Assembly: GCA_000149265.1 (NCBI GenBank)
Contig: CH003120.1
Coordinates: 19,933 to 83,932 of the forward strand
Length of the DNA: 64,000 nt
From: Ciona savignyi
Lineage: Eukaryota > Chordata > Ascidiacea > Phlebobranchia > Cionidae
Reading direction: 5' to 3'
Under the pieces are notes generated by a model. The model was given only the letters and a program-made list of their open reading frames with translations, was not told the origin of the DNA and did not search any database. The position numbers and the translations under genes are program-made. How positions within the stretch are numbered: the stretch's first letter is position 1; every line of letters starts with the position of its first letter. This document shows, piece after piece, positions 15,101 to 30,100 of this stretch.

Positions 15101-18100
15101 TCAATTATTTTGTCTAATCTTTTTTTTATAAGATTAGACAGTATTTTTGTTTTTTTTTCTCGCCTTAAAATAAAGTGGACCAATGCTTATCGCCCTAATT
15201 CATTTTTTCATCTTACTAAATACACTGTTTTTCATCATAGGTGTCGGTGGTGACCTTTGTTCGTTTGGAAAATATTGCCCCGAAGGAACAGTGGTAGAGC
15301 TTGACTGTCCACCAGGTGGATACAGCAACACAACTGGCCTGCCACTCTGTGTTCCCTGTCAAGCTGGCTTCTACTGCCCTGGCGCTACCACAGATTACAC
15401 TTCCTACCCCTGTATTGCTGGCTATTACTGTCCTACGGGTAAGCCGTACCTGCACATTCTATGTTTTTACTTTTTAAGCTGGGAAATTGTTGATGTTTGA
15501 AGATTTTTTGTCTTAAACAAATCAATCTAGTAAAGGATAATGCATGGGAATGTAAGATACAGTAACACAAGCCAATGTAGTACTTGTTTTTTTTAATAAT
15601 CATGCAAGTGATCCTGAGCAGTTTTTGATTATTTTGAAATGTGCCAATATTAAAATTACCTTTTTTGGCATTCCCTATTTTTGGCTCAAATCCCACCTTG
15701 AAAATAATAACTTTCTTTAACTTACTGAATTGGAAAAAAAAACTAAATGTCGCTTAACTTTTTTCTTCTATGTCGCAATTCCATGCCCTTTTTACCCACA
15801 GGCACGAAAACTTACATCGACCACCCATGTCCACCTGGGTCATATGGGACTACCGATCAAGCCTCGTCGGTTGACATGTGCAGCCCCTGTGACCCTGGAA
15901 TGTATTGCGTGGGGAATGGCACTACGACCCCAACCGGCCCCTGTGACCCAGGTAAAGTTGAGATTTAAACACATGTTATGTTGAAACCCGCCCTGTTAAT
16001 TTTATTCGTTTTTATGGTTAAAATTGCAGGGATCAATTCTTTATGTAGTTTAATAAATTTAAATAAGAGTTTAAAGAAAAAATGATTCTCCACAAGTTTT
16101 AAATTGGTTATTCGAAAACACTTAAACAGGAAAAATTTACAACAATCTATTTTAAGAAACTCCATAATTAAGTTCTTAGTCTTCAATTTTTTTATGCTAT
16201 CAGAAGCATTTTTAAAATTGATTTTTCTGCTTTTTTACCATGCAGGTTTTTATTGCATCACAAACGTGACAAGTCCTCAACCGAGTGGTATGATGAACGT
16301 GACGGGAGTCGATTCATGCCTCTGCCCTGCTACTGACACAGGAGGGCGTTGCCCAATCGGATATTTCTGCCCAGGGGGGTCGAAAGCCCCGGAACCCTGC
16401 ACTGGAGGGTACTATTGCGAGACAGAAGGTGGCCGGGTTATTTTTATTCTTTGTTTTCTTATATTCATCTAATTTTTTTGTAAATAACTATTAAAGAATA
16501 GCACTTTACAAATGAATCTTCATGATGTTTAATTTAGCTAGTATATTTTAAACACTGTTACTTATTTTTGGAAAGTTTCTGATATAAAACTTAATCTGTT
16601 TGGTAACATATTCCTTCTTTGTAACGGAGGGGACAATAAAATGTTTGCCTAAAATTTTATTTGAGTAAAATAAACTATCAGTTAAGTAAAAGCTTATTAA
16701 TACACCACTCTCTTTTTCACCTTTATATGCTCTTATCCACGTCAGGTGATGCTGTTTAGTCAAAACTCCTCAAAAACGCATATTCTAAGTAGTTTTTTAA
16801 AGAAAACTTAATGTCAATTGTTTAATAATTTTCTCAGGGTTACCTGCGCCTACTAACCAGTGTTCAGCTGGATTCTACTGCAACACCACATCCACCAGAC
16901 CTGACCCTGTGGACGGGTTCACGGGAGGTGTGTGCACTGAGGGCCACTGGTGCGGTAAGTGCTCCAAATTGTATTAGTGTTAAGTGAATGAAGTATACCA
17001 CTGGCCTGGTGATTTTTAGCCTGGTGTTTTGTTATTGTTTAGCATGTTTTTTCAATCGCCCTTTTTTGGTTTTATATTTCTCAAGTGTTTTTCAATAATT
17101 TATTGCTTGAGCGAATGCTTTAAAGTATCAGAGTGACTGAATGCTAAAATTCTGTGTGCTGGTTATGTAACACCAAACACCATTTTCCAACCCTTGATTA
17201 AATCATTCCTATCTACCCTAGATTACACCATTCATTTCCAACACATTGTTCACTACAGACAAAGGCACTTCGAATCCGAAACCATGCCCTAGTGGCACCT
17301 ATAACAACGGCACTGGACTTAAAGCAGAGGCAGATTGCACAAAGTGCACGGGGGGTTTCTATTGCCCTGATGTTGGCCAAGTGGTGGTCATAGATGTGTG
17401 CCCAGAAGGTAGAGTGTTAAACAATCTATAATTTCCATTTTTTATCATAATATTGTTTTTTAAAGGTGCAGAAAACTGACAAAATAAAATGTTTTATTTA
17501 TGCAATAACGATAAGCTTGAATAGAATCTAATACTATCGCTAGCTCGTTGGTTGCATGTCCTTTTTCAGAAAAATTCAGCAGATGTTGTTTCAATTAAAA
17601 TAGTAACCAAACTATTGTCTTGTGTTTTTTATATTGAGTTTATGTGATCTGCTAGATATATAATTTATTATATAACATTTCTGATTGTTGTAACATTTTC
17701 TAAATTTAACATTTGATACAGTTTAACATCTAAACCAAAAATAACAATTAAAAACCATCAGAATGTGAGAACACAGTCATTTACTTTTGCACCATTAGAA
17801 ACAAAATGTTAAGGCTATACCTTTACTGTGATAACACTTGTACACAATTAATTGTTTATAGTAATTTTTTTGCATAAGCATATGCCTTTAACCAATGCAT
17901 TATATAGGATGTTTTAATTTTGATCTCTCATTTCAGGTTTCTTTTGTCCTCTTGGTTCAAGCACTGGAACAAGTCAGCCATGTCAAGCAGGCTACCACTG
18001 CCCAGCTGGCTCTCCTGACCAGGTTCTATGTGAATCCGGATATTACCAGGACCAACAACAAGCTGTGGACTGCAAATTGTGCCCTGCAGGTGTGATTTGC

Positions 18101-21100
18101 ATAGTTTTTCCTTTCCAGAAAATTAGAAATTGGAGAAAAAAATTAAAAAAATACTATTTTTTATACCTTTAAAAATTTTCTGAATGCTATACGGTTTCAT
18201 TTTTAAGGAATAAAACTGCAATTTTACACCTTTATTGTAGGTGACAAATCTTACAAAATGCTTTAAAAAGATAACTTTATTTGTCTTAATATTTAACACT
18301 ACTGTTACTATGCAATACATAATGCTGTGACATAATGTCAATAGCTATTTATATTTTAGACAATATTAGTATTTTTTTAAATACATTGCGTTTGATAAGA
18401 ATGATTCTGATAAAAAATCTTGATATTTTTAATGAGAAATCTTCTTAAAAAATCAGAAAATCTAGTATTTGAGAAATATTAACATTTAATTTGAAATAAT
18501 TAATATTTAAAAATGAGCGACTGACATAGATAACAATTTTCCAAGCTTAATAAATTCGTTGCAGGTTTTTACTGCAACAAAAACGATGGTCCCATCTCTG
18601 ACTACACTCTCTACCCATGTCCGCTGGGCAGTTACTGTCCGAACGGGACGACCTCTGCCACGGAACATCTTTGCAAGGCTGGAACATATGGAACGAAAAC
18701 AATGAGAGAAACAGCAGATGAGTGTGACAACTGTCCAGCTGGCAAATTTTGCCCGACCGAAGGGCTTGTGCAAACCGATGGTAAGTTCAAAAGAATTTTA
18801 TTGGCCCCTGAATCAAAAGGATTTTAAAGGGATTGGACCCACACATCAAAAAGGCTTTATAGGAATTACATTAATTAATAAGCCACATTATTTTGAGCGA
18901 CGTGAGTATAAACCCCAAAGTGCTTTCAACCATATAAAATATAACCTACATCTAGAAAGTTCAAAATGAGATACTTTTCAATTAACACATTTCAACAGTT
19001 GGGTTAGCAAAGCTATTTTAAAGTTTGTACTGTTTATTATTATATAAATGTTTATACTTATTATTTTATTATTGTTAATTCACTAGACTTACCAGGCATC
19101 CATTAAATTTCTTGCCAAGTGAAACATGGTGGTAGATTTTGAACACATACCTTTCCTACTTCCTACTGTCTGACGCTAGGCCAAATAAGTCCCGGTGCAA
19201 TTATTTAAAAAAAACAATTCCCAGTTGACACCAGTGCATATGACTGCGGACTTGGTTACCATTGCATCTCCGGCGCTTCTGTGAAAACTCCAAACAATAG
19301 CATCACAGGGAACCCTTGCCATGCTGGAAATTACTGCCCTGAAGGTAAGTAGTTGATATAAGTTTGTCAGTTGTGTGGTCTGAATTAATCCCGCACACTG
19401 AAATACTGTGAATGCCATATATACTCACACTATGTTGCAATTTGTACTTGCAACCGTTATGAGAGGTTTACTGGTTTCTACTGCAGTTTTATTTAATGAC
19501 ACTTTATGAATTTATTTTTTTCAATTTATTTTTTTCCAATTTATTTATTATAGAAAAACAGTAAAACTATAATTGTAATTTTCTTAACGTTTTAGTGTTT
19601 CTCTATATGCCTGTCTAATAATGGTTACTGCCTTAATCCGACGTAAAAAATATGGGTTTATGTCCCAGTGTGGGACAAGGCGGTTCTACAACATGGACAA
19701 TGGTCAGATTATATTAATTTCGTAATTCAGCTATTGAATTGGGACCTCTTTGAACTTTGAAAAAACATTTTTAAAAAACCATATTGAACTTTGAAAAAAC
19801 ATTTCTTCCAATTTCCTATTTAATCATTCATTTGGTTCAGCCGACTTCTGCTAAACCAAAGTAATGCCGGACTTTTCTTTAATTGTTTCACTTGACAGGT
19901 GACCCAACCCCAAACAGTTGCGGAAAGGGAACTTTTAACAACCAGACTGGACAGGGTTACTCTGCTGCTTGTATAGATTGCACCCCTGGATATTACTGTG
20001 ATCGTCCATCCTTAGAAAACCCAGTAGCCAAGTGCAGCCCAGGGTAAGAGTTTCGGATATTGTCACTGTAAAACGCTTTACACATTCAAACTTTATAATT
20101 AATTTTTGCAGATGTAGACTAGTGTAGTGGTATTTACAAACTATATTTTAGATAAGATTTAACAATGCATCATCAATAGAGCTTTACAAGTCATGTTTGT
20201 TATATATTTGAATACATTCCAATTTGTTTTAATATAGTAAACTCGGAGATATATTTAGAATTTAATGGCAGTATGATTTTAAATTACTTACATTCATAGC
20301 CACAACTACAGTTTTTATCAACTTTTATGGGAATTGAGTATTTAAATTTAAACTTAATATATTTAAATATTAAATACTTATACATCTTAACAGTTCCCAT
20401 GATTTGTATAACCCTTGAATCAAAGTGCGGTATGTATTTATATCGGTAATCACAATTACATCAAAATTATTAGGTTAGAAATTAAAATAGTAATCTTACT
20501 GATTTTCACTTGAATGAATTAATGTGTTTAACAATATTGAAATGCAGGAAGCTCGGTATTCGAATGCAATCTAATCAAAAGATCAGATAGTTTACCCGAA
20601 CGAGATTTGCATTAACTAATTTTTTTGTCCCCAGTTTTTACTGTCCCGGCGGAGACCAGGATCCCAGCCCTGTCGGTCAGAACTGCACGGTGGGTCACTT
20701 TTGCCCCGAAGGCACAGCAAACCCCATCGGCTGCTTCGATGGCACTTATATGCCCGATATGACAGCCGAGAAGTGCCTGGACTGTCCAGCAGGAACATAC
20801 TGCGTTGATGGGATGAATACATTGTCATGTCCTATGGGTGAGAAATTGAAATTGCCCTTTTATCTAAATTACAAGAATAAGAATTTGTCAATGCCTTGGA
20901 ATAAATTATCTCTTTAAATTATTATAACCATATTGCTTCGCTGGACAATTAAGAGTTACACTAGATTCTCACCCAATATTATTTTTCTTGTATATATTTT
21001 CATTTCTTTTTCTAATTTTTGTGAGTATGTAGAAAGACATCAGAATGAATTACTAAAAGGGACTCAATCCTAAGTTACTGACATCATTTTCTATCTTGAA

Positions 21101-24100
21101 TAAAGCCGATAAATCATCCATTATAATTTCCATAGTTGGCATGACTTTGGACCAAAAAAATAAGTCCTTAAATTTAAATGCAGGTTTCTACTGCCCAAAT
21201 GGCACCGGTGGTTACCCCTGGCCCGCGTGCCCCCCAGGCACGTTGGGGCTGGCTGAGAAATTGGAGCGAGTGGAAGATTGCACGCCGTGCCCCTCGGGTC
21301 GGTTTTGTGCTGAATACAACGCCACTTCAGACTCCGGCGCTTGTGACGCCAGGTTCTACTGCAGGAACGGCAGCTCTTCGGCTACACCTGATGGCAGCGA
21401 TGGTAATAATCTGACCCCTCTTTATGAGTTACTGAATAAAATTATTTAAATCTGTCCAATTCAAAACGTTTTAGTATTTTTGTTTATCCTCTTAAATATT
21501 ATTAAGTTTATCAAGTGTTTACAATTTTATATTCCAGGTGTGAACGGACTTTGTTCTCCCGGCCATTACTGCCCATCAGGCATCACTGTGGAGCAGGACT
21601 GCCTGCCAGGGACCTACTCCAACAAAAGTGGGCTCGCCGATTCTGTAAGTACATTGTCTGTGTATTTGCCCCATTGCTCCTATAGCGGTCAAACTTAACC
21701 ACAGTGGGAGTTCTTATTAATTGTCTGTACAGTCAAATCTCGTAACTACTCATAACTTCCACCCTGCCTGAGTCTGGCGGGTAAAATGACATTCTGTCAG
21801 GGAGGTAAAGTGGTACTAAATAGATTAACATAGTGGTTTTAAAATGGATACAGTATACAGTTCTGTAAAAGTGAAATAGTAGCAAAAGGGGCATAGTAAC
21901 GAAACAAGAAATTACTGCCACGTAGTATGATTGCAAAATGCAATAGTGGTCAGCCATAACCTTGGTTGGGACTTGTTCTTTTTATATATTGATTGCAATA
22001 TCACATTAATGCTTACAAAATTATATATGGTTTTAACTTAGCTGTGAGCTCAAGGTGTTTCTAAAGTCATCTTCATCAACTGAAAATGACGTTCTGGTTC
22101 CCCGTTAATGGCATTCTGGACCCTCATTTTTACCCCTTTACCCTTGGATAAAATGCAAATTTTCAGGCGGAATGCTACGACTGCCCCGCTGGAAAATTTT
22201 GTAGCGGGGGTAAAGATGCTCCTGACGGGGACTGCGAGGGGGGTTACTACTGCACTGGAAATGCCATTCAATCTAAACCCCCGACTCCCGACAGCACGGG
22301 TGGTCCATGCCCGTCTGGATTCGAATGTCCGGCGGGTTCAGCGAACCCAGAATCGTGCAAAATCGGGACGTATAACAACCAGCCAGGATTGCAGGAGTGC
22401 TACACCTGTCCTGCTGGGTAAGTGGGTTCCCTTAGGTTATTCCTGAAGAAGTCCATAAATTGTAATGACTTTCTTTTGCAGTTTTTTGCTTGTTTATTTT
22501 TTTTATTTTTTTTTCCCATTTTAGGAAGTGTTATCACTGTTATTGCTTATCACTAGTAATGGTGTCTAGTCTGCTTTATCTGCACAGTAAAATGCTACCA
22601 CTTTATCTGCACAGTAAAAATGCTACCACTGATGTGTTTAAATATAATTATGCTCCTCAGTTACTTCTGTCCGGAAAATGCCACCGATTATGCTGGTAAT
22701 GTCTGCCCCGCTGGTTATTACTGCCCGAATGGCACAGGAGGCCCTAAGGACCACCCATGTCCTATTGGAACATACAACAATGCGACTCACGGGCAAGATC
22801 TTCGGGACTGTGCTCCTTGCGAACCAGGTGAAAACAAATGGTTAAATACGTGGGTGTTGTCCTATGCTACGTCCTATCTAGTCTTGTGGTTTATGTCAGC
22901 AGTCATGACCCGTAGGTTTGGGTTTAATCACTACCTTTCTTTTATGTCCATGCTTTTAACCACTTTATGGTGGTTTTATCAATTCAATTCATTTAAAGAG
23001 TTCATTTAAAGTTAAAACCATACACAATGCACTGCCATATCTTAAGTAACCCAACGGTGGGCACGAGGTAATCTGACCTTTGCAACTTTTATTGCAGTTA
23101 AATATTAGTATTTCAAAATAACTAAAACTAAACCTGTATCCTTTATCTTATTTGAATGGTTCTTACACACCAGTAACCGCATGTGTAATATACAATTTAC
23201 AATACTTTCCCCTTTCACACAAAGGCTACTACTGCGGAACTGTTGGGTTAATAGAGCCGACAGAACTATGTGACGAAGGGTGGTATTGCACACTCTGCTC
23301 ATGGTCCTCTACACCCACCAATGCCTCAGCTACAATTGGTAAGCTGTGACTTGTTTTTATCCTTCTGTGCCTGACAATTTACATTGTATAGTGAGTGACA
23401 CATCATGTCTGTGTCCGGTCCAAACTGACGTCACATCGACAGGAGGAAAGTGCCAACCGGGCAGTTTCTGCCCCAAAGGCTCAGACAAACCAGTCCCCTG
23501 CACTCCAGGTAAAATAAGTTTTGTCCTCTTATTTTTATGGATAATTGTTGTAGCTTATTTAATTTGTTTCTTTTATGGACATCCGATTTTCAAATATTGT
23601 TGTATTCTTTTGCTGATCTTTTTTTCAGTTTCAAATTAGACCATTTTTCTTTTGTAAATGAAAATCTCTATCTTGTTAAAACTTGGATGATTATTGCAGC
23701 TTATTCTATTTTATGTTATTTTTTCTTCAGAGAGAAATGTTTTCTTTTGTAAAATGCTTTTAAAAATTGGAGCAAATGATATTTTGTATGTGGAAATACC
23801 ATTCTCATTAAAAAGCATTACTACTATAACACAAATCCTTAGGAGAGTTCTGCGCTACGGAAGGCCTGGGCAACACAACTAGTGGATTTTGTCAAGCAGG
23901 TTTCTACTGCCTTGGAGGTGCCAGTACTTCCACTCCTACTGATGGGGTGACTGGCGACATATGCCCGTAAGTTGGGCTTTTTTGAGCTGTAATCAGGGAA
24001 AAACTAAAAGGAAGGAAAGCGTGAAGGCGGGAAGGAGGGAAACTGCACACTAAAATAAATAAAGAGTTAGTTTTAAATATGGGGTTAGAGTTAGGATTAG

Positions 24101-27100
24101 TTCTGGAGTTGAGATTAGTGTTTAGATAAGGGTTAGAATTTATTTCCATAGTTTTGGTGAGCAGTTTCACTGCTTCCCACTTTTCCTCCTTTTAGTGTTG
24201 CCCCTGTAATCATGCTTACATGTATACTTTTTTGCATGGATCTTTTAACTCTTAACCGTCAGTATTCTCCAAACGAAATTAATTTTTTCGAGTATGAATT
24301 TATAACACAGTGCATAACCAACCAAATAAACATAACTTTCTTTCAGAATTGGCCACTATTGTATAGCTGGTAGCAAGGATAAGACACAGTGTCCACCTGG
24401 TACGTTCAGTAATAAGACCGAGAACAAAAAGCAAGACGACTGCACCACGTGCACAGCAGGTAATTGGTTGTGTGGTATGTTGTTCATGTAGTAGCTGTAA
24501 CCAATTCAACTGTTTTTTCCTATAACCCGTACAAATCATGCATTCATCAATATTTATTAGAACATCTGATTATAAAATCTATTGTATAGGATAGGATATT
24601 CACCTTTATCCCCGTGAATGGGAAAACCAGGGGGGTTAAGACACGGGCAATCGTCAGATCACCTTGCGCCCATCGTCGGGTTACCGGAGCTATTGCAGTG
24701 TGTTGTATATGATAGACACGTTGCTTCAATTTGGTAGAACCCATTAATCCGCTGGGTTCAGGCAATGTAGGTAAAGTGCCTTGCCCAAGGACACAACCGA
24801 CTAGCTAGCTAACAGTTTCGCACCTGCAACCTTTCGATTGAAAGGCGACGCACTTAACCGTTAGACCAACGGGCCCGACTAAATTTTGTAATGTGTTAAG
24901 TGGTGTTATTTCAATTCTGAACGAGACTTATTTAAGTCAAATGTATAGTAAAGGCAAGTAGCTAGCATTTAGGCTCTATGGTGGAAGTTAGTGGCCAGAA
25001 CTAAAGATAAAAAAACATGCTGTCATGTGGCTGAATCAATCAAATTTTGTCATTTTTTAGGATATTATTGCTCTGGAGGTGATTCAATAGAGAGTGGGCC
25101 ATGCGCTGAGCGTTACTATTGCCCCAGAGGACAGAATGTGAGCAGTCCTGCCGAATACATGTGTCCACCCGGATCTTACTGTCCTGGTGGTATGTCATCT
25201 CCACAGCCCTGTGAAAGTGGTACTTACCAAGATCAACCAGGAATGGTGAGTACACAAGAATATTGGTATGTTTATCTAATTGTACCACTTGTATTATTCA
25301 ACCTATGTATATATGCCATTTATATATTATCCATCTGTGTATCTGAGCAACGTATGTATGGTAATCATTCGTGTATAAAAGCCACCTTTGTATATATATA
25401 TAATCTAGAAAGCTACCCAAGTACCTGGGCCATCTTGACCACTTTTGTATATTTTTGCCCGATTTACCTGTCAATATTAGTCTCCTTAGTATATGAGGCA
25501 CTTTGTTATGTGAGCCACCTATGTGTGCCAATAAAAGTTGCCACAATTTTTTTAAGCATTTTGTATACTTGGCATTCACATGAACCAATGCTTCTCTACA
25601 GACATCCTGCAAGCTGTGTCCTTACAGTTACTTCTGTGAAGCAATCAATGCTTCAGGGATAATAACAGGTACGCTAAAGAGGTTTTAATAATTAATTATT
25701 ACAATGTGTAATTATACTACAATGATATATAAACTTGATTTAAATATATATTTATTTTTATACCTTTTTGATTTTATTTTTTTTTTTTTTTATATATATT
25801 CTCATTTTTTATTGTGATTTTTTACAGGAGTTTCAGTTCCCAGTGAATGTCCACAAGGTTATTATTGTCCAAATGGAACTCGTTTTTCGGACGAGTTCCC
25901 GTGTGATTTCGGCACCTATGGGGACCGTCCTATGCTATCCAGCGCTACAGAGTGCACTGAATGTGACCGTGGTTCGTTCTGTGGCAGCAAGGGGCTTAAA
26001 CAGCCAACAGGGCCATGTCAGGAAGGGTTTTACTGCATTGGAAACTCATCCACGGCTACTCCGAGAGACATGACAAGCGGAACACCATGCCCTGTGGGGA
26101 AGTTCTGTGTGAATGGGACGAAAACCCCAGAGATGTGCCCACCCGGGACCTTCGGCCCTGTGGAAGGTGATTTTGATAACTTTTTATCACACTAAACTTT
26201 CTGTCATTTTTACCACCTACTTCATCGTAACAGACTATTCAACATAGTTTTCATGTGCGTTAAAAACTTTTTTTCTTAGGAAAGCTAAATTGCAAAGTAA
26301 AAATGCAAAAAATAAGTTTGTAATAAGAAAACTGTTTAATATCTACAAATCGCAGTTACACAAAAATTTTAGTTACTACAATCAACAAAAAACAATTATA
26401 ATTTATATTTGATTTCTACCTTATATGGCAGCAATGCAACATGAACACTTACAGTAACATCCCCACAGCTACTATGAAAAAGCCTTTTAAATTATATGTT
26501 TGAAAAAACGTTTTAAAATACACGGCAAAAATAATGTTGCTTTGTGATCAAATACTTTTGAAATCTATTTATTATTATTATCTGCAAAGTGCCCAGATTG
26601 CCTTTTATTTCCACAGAACTTAAATCTTCTGATGAATGCACCGATTGCACGGCTGGTCAGTTCTGTCAAACTCCTGGGCTTGATCAACCTACAGGCAACT
26701 GCACTGCTGGGTATTACTGCCCAACCGGCTCTAACTCTTCAACCGGTAAAGAATGCTTAGTTTTGTATCTATTTCTCTGTATTTTAGTTGAGGGGTTGCA
26801 GTTATAACACTGGTTGCTAAATATTTGGTTCCTCCCTTGGAAAACATTGCGTGAACCCAGTGGATTAAAGGGTTCAAGCAAAAATGAAGCATTGTTCTCA
26901 ATTTAACACACAGCAATAGCTCTGGTAAACAGCTGGTTCAAGGTTAAAAACGGCTGGTTCAAGGTTAAAATTATTTATAACTGTGTGTTTCTTTATTTTT
27001 TGTCTCATATAATAGAACATAATAATCCAACCAGTAAATTTTAAGGGAGCATAACTTTTTTTTATAAAAAGCTGCCAAAACCGCAATTTATGCTATCCAA

Positions 27101-30100
27101 TCCCACTAGAAAAAAGTGATAAATGAATAGGGTTATTATTAAACAATCTTGCAACCAACCAAGGCGGTATCTTAACACCAAAGGTTTTTAACGTTATTTT
27201 GAAGCTACAATTCATGGCTCACCATAAAAGTGCTCTAACTAAAACTCATACACAATAAACCTTCTCCAGCTTTCGAATGCACAGTGGGCAACTACTGTCC
27301 GGAAGGTTCCCCTGCGCCCCAGCCGTGCCCTGCAGGTAGTTACACCGACCTTCCCCAACAATCAATATGCCAACCCTGCTTGGAAGGAAGCTTCTGTAAT
27401 GGAACTGGAATCGAGGTAAACAAAAAAAGTGCCTTAAATGTTTAAAAAAATATAACCCGATAATATTTATGTGAAAACATTATACTATATTTTTTTAACA
27501 ATAACTTAAGCATAAAGTAGTCAAAAATATTTTAAAGAACAAAGAAACCTAAAATATATTTTTTAAAACGTTTTGTGATTTTTCAAATAATTGATAGTTT
27601 TATGGTTTTAGGTTTACAATTGTTTTATCTTTTTTTTTTCATCTATTTTCTGCTTTTAAATTTAAAATTTAAGAAATGCAATCTACCATGGTGTTTTTAT
27701 TGACACATTGCTGTAAATGAAAGACCGTATTACCTAAATAATTATAATAAACAATCCTATCCGTATCCAGTACAGTGGTGTGAAAACTTGAAATGTTTAA
27801 AAACTGTAGTTTTGAAAACTTTGTTTCCCAGGATTGTCCAGCTGGCTACTACTGCCCACCTCAAACTGGTGGGGTGTTAAACCAGTGCCCACGTGGCACA
27901 TACAGCAACGAAACAGGCTTAAAACGGGAGGACCAGTGCAAAGCTTGTGATCCTGGTTTCTACTGCCCTGATCTGGCTGCAACCGGTTACAAAGGTCAGC
28001 GACATCTTGTGTTTTTATGCTTTTTTTTAAATATTTTTTTCTATTTTATTATTTTCCATACTTGACACTCTCTTTCCAACCCTCTGAAGCAAACAGATCA
28101 CCCAACAAACTTTTCCCCCTTTTCTAGGTCCCTGTGATGCCGGGTATTTTTGCCGGAATGGATCCGACTCATGGCAACCATCGGGCGGCAACACTGGAGA
28201 TGCGGGGATCTGCCCCGAGGGCCACTACTGCCCAGAAGGTACTTTTGACCGCTTGGACAAGTTATCGTTATTTTTTATGCCTAAGACTGCCCAGATCCAG
28301 ACTTTACTTATTATTTTAAGCTAAGTTTACTTTTGGCTCAACTTTTTATCACTGACTTCTGCGAATTTAAATAAATGTTCCAGCATCAGAATAGGAGGTA
28401 ATTTTTTGGTTTTGTTTAACTTGTACATGAATCAAGTACTAAAAAGACCATATTAAATAGTAATTTATGTTGCAAAATCAGGCACTGTGTATATGAAAAT
28501 CTTCTAAATTTTGTGGTGAATTTTAATTTAGAAAATTTTTTATTCTCCGCTGTGCATTTCGTACAATCCTATCATATCCTCTTTGTGTGCTTGGGTTGTT
28601 TTTCGATTTTCTCAAGTTGTTTAACCCATGAATCACCACAGTTGGTGTTCTAAGACCATCCATATTATATTAATCGAATATGGTTAATACTATAATATAA
28701 ATTGGTTCGAAAATTTGATTTTAAATGATGTTTATACCATTAAATTGAGCAGCTTTTTCAAATAATTTTTTTTCTTTTAATACCGAATTTAAGGTACCAC
28801 CAAAGAACTATGATCATAAACAAAAAATTTCATATCACATATAAATCCTTATAAATTTTGAAAACACCAAAGTTTACCCAAAAAACATCATCATCAATTT
28901 ATACCCCTCCCTTCCAGGAACCGGGGAACCAAATGCTTGTGCTCCTGGTACGTTCAACAGCCACCTCATGTCCAACAGTTCATCTGCATGTGTGGCTTGC
29001 ATAGCAGGATCGTACTGCAACAGCAGTGGGTTGGCTCAACCCACTGGGCTCTGCGATGCTGGGTTCTACTGCACCGGCAGCTCAACAGAATCAGCCCCAG
29101 CCACTGTGAGTAGGATTGGATTCTCTTAGTCATCACCTATTAAAATGCAGTGGATTTTATAACTGCATTCCAACAGCATTTTAAACCGGTTATTGTAAAT
29201 AAACTGATAATAATAATTGTAACGAAGGAAATTATAATTTTAATTTTTTGTCCTATCACCTTGTATTAAATGACAATTTACCAGAGCTATTACAGAATGT
29301 TGAACTCAATAGAGATATTGCTAAAGTATTTTTTAAGACACTAAACCACTGGAATCAGGGATTGGTTATTTAATGCCCAGGTAGCCAACCATCTAACAAA
29401 TTCCCTGTTTTGATCCGACCTCTTTCCAGTTTGCCGCATTACCAATGAACTTACCTGCTGAACAATAAGTTTAAACGTAATGTTTAGCTAAATCCTGATA
29501 AGTTTGATCACGGAAATTAACTAAATTAAACTTATTTATTCAATGGTTTTACTCATTTCTTTTAAATGTCTTACACACAGACACAACTAGCAATTGACAG
29601 GTTTAAACTCATATCCCTATGGCTGTTGATCATCTGTGCTGCCTTGAAGAAACTCCACCAAGTCAAATCAGTGTTTTTGATATCCAAAGTGCAAATAAAA
29701 CATAAATCCACATTCCAGACCACCCCTACCGGAGGTCCTTGTCCCATGGGTTCCTTCTGCGAAGCTGGTAGCAGTTTACCCAGTTTATGTGTGGACGGCT
29801 CTTTTGCCCCGGATGTGGCCCTCCCTGCGTGTTACCCCTGTCCGGCCGGCTACTTCTGTCCACCGGGGGCATCAAACACCACTGAATGCCCCGTGGGTCA
29901 TTACTGTGTCGCAAACTCCACCTATGCAACCCCATGTACAAACGGGACGTACAATAATGCCACTGGTAGGTAAAGCTTCTGTCAAAATAAATATGGTTGA
30001 GTTGTAAGACTGAGAAATATGTACTGAAAATCCTATTTGTTTCTATTTATTTCATCACAATGGAAATCATCAGTTTTATTTTAAATATATTCTTCCTGTT

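Noticed and set aside
24810-24876. tRNA gene on the minus strand
   Set aside because: It is the head of the SINE at 24591-24876, continuous with the SINE body, and the B box is mutated.
25298-25612. 104-codon minus-strand open frame
   Set aside because: It lies over the degenerate 16-17-base repeat of intron 45; repeats without stops explain it.
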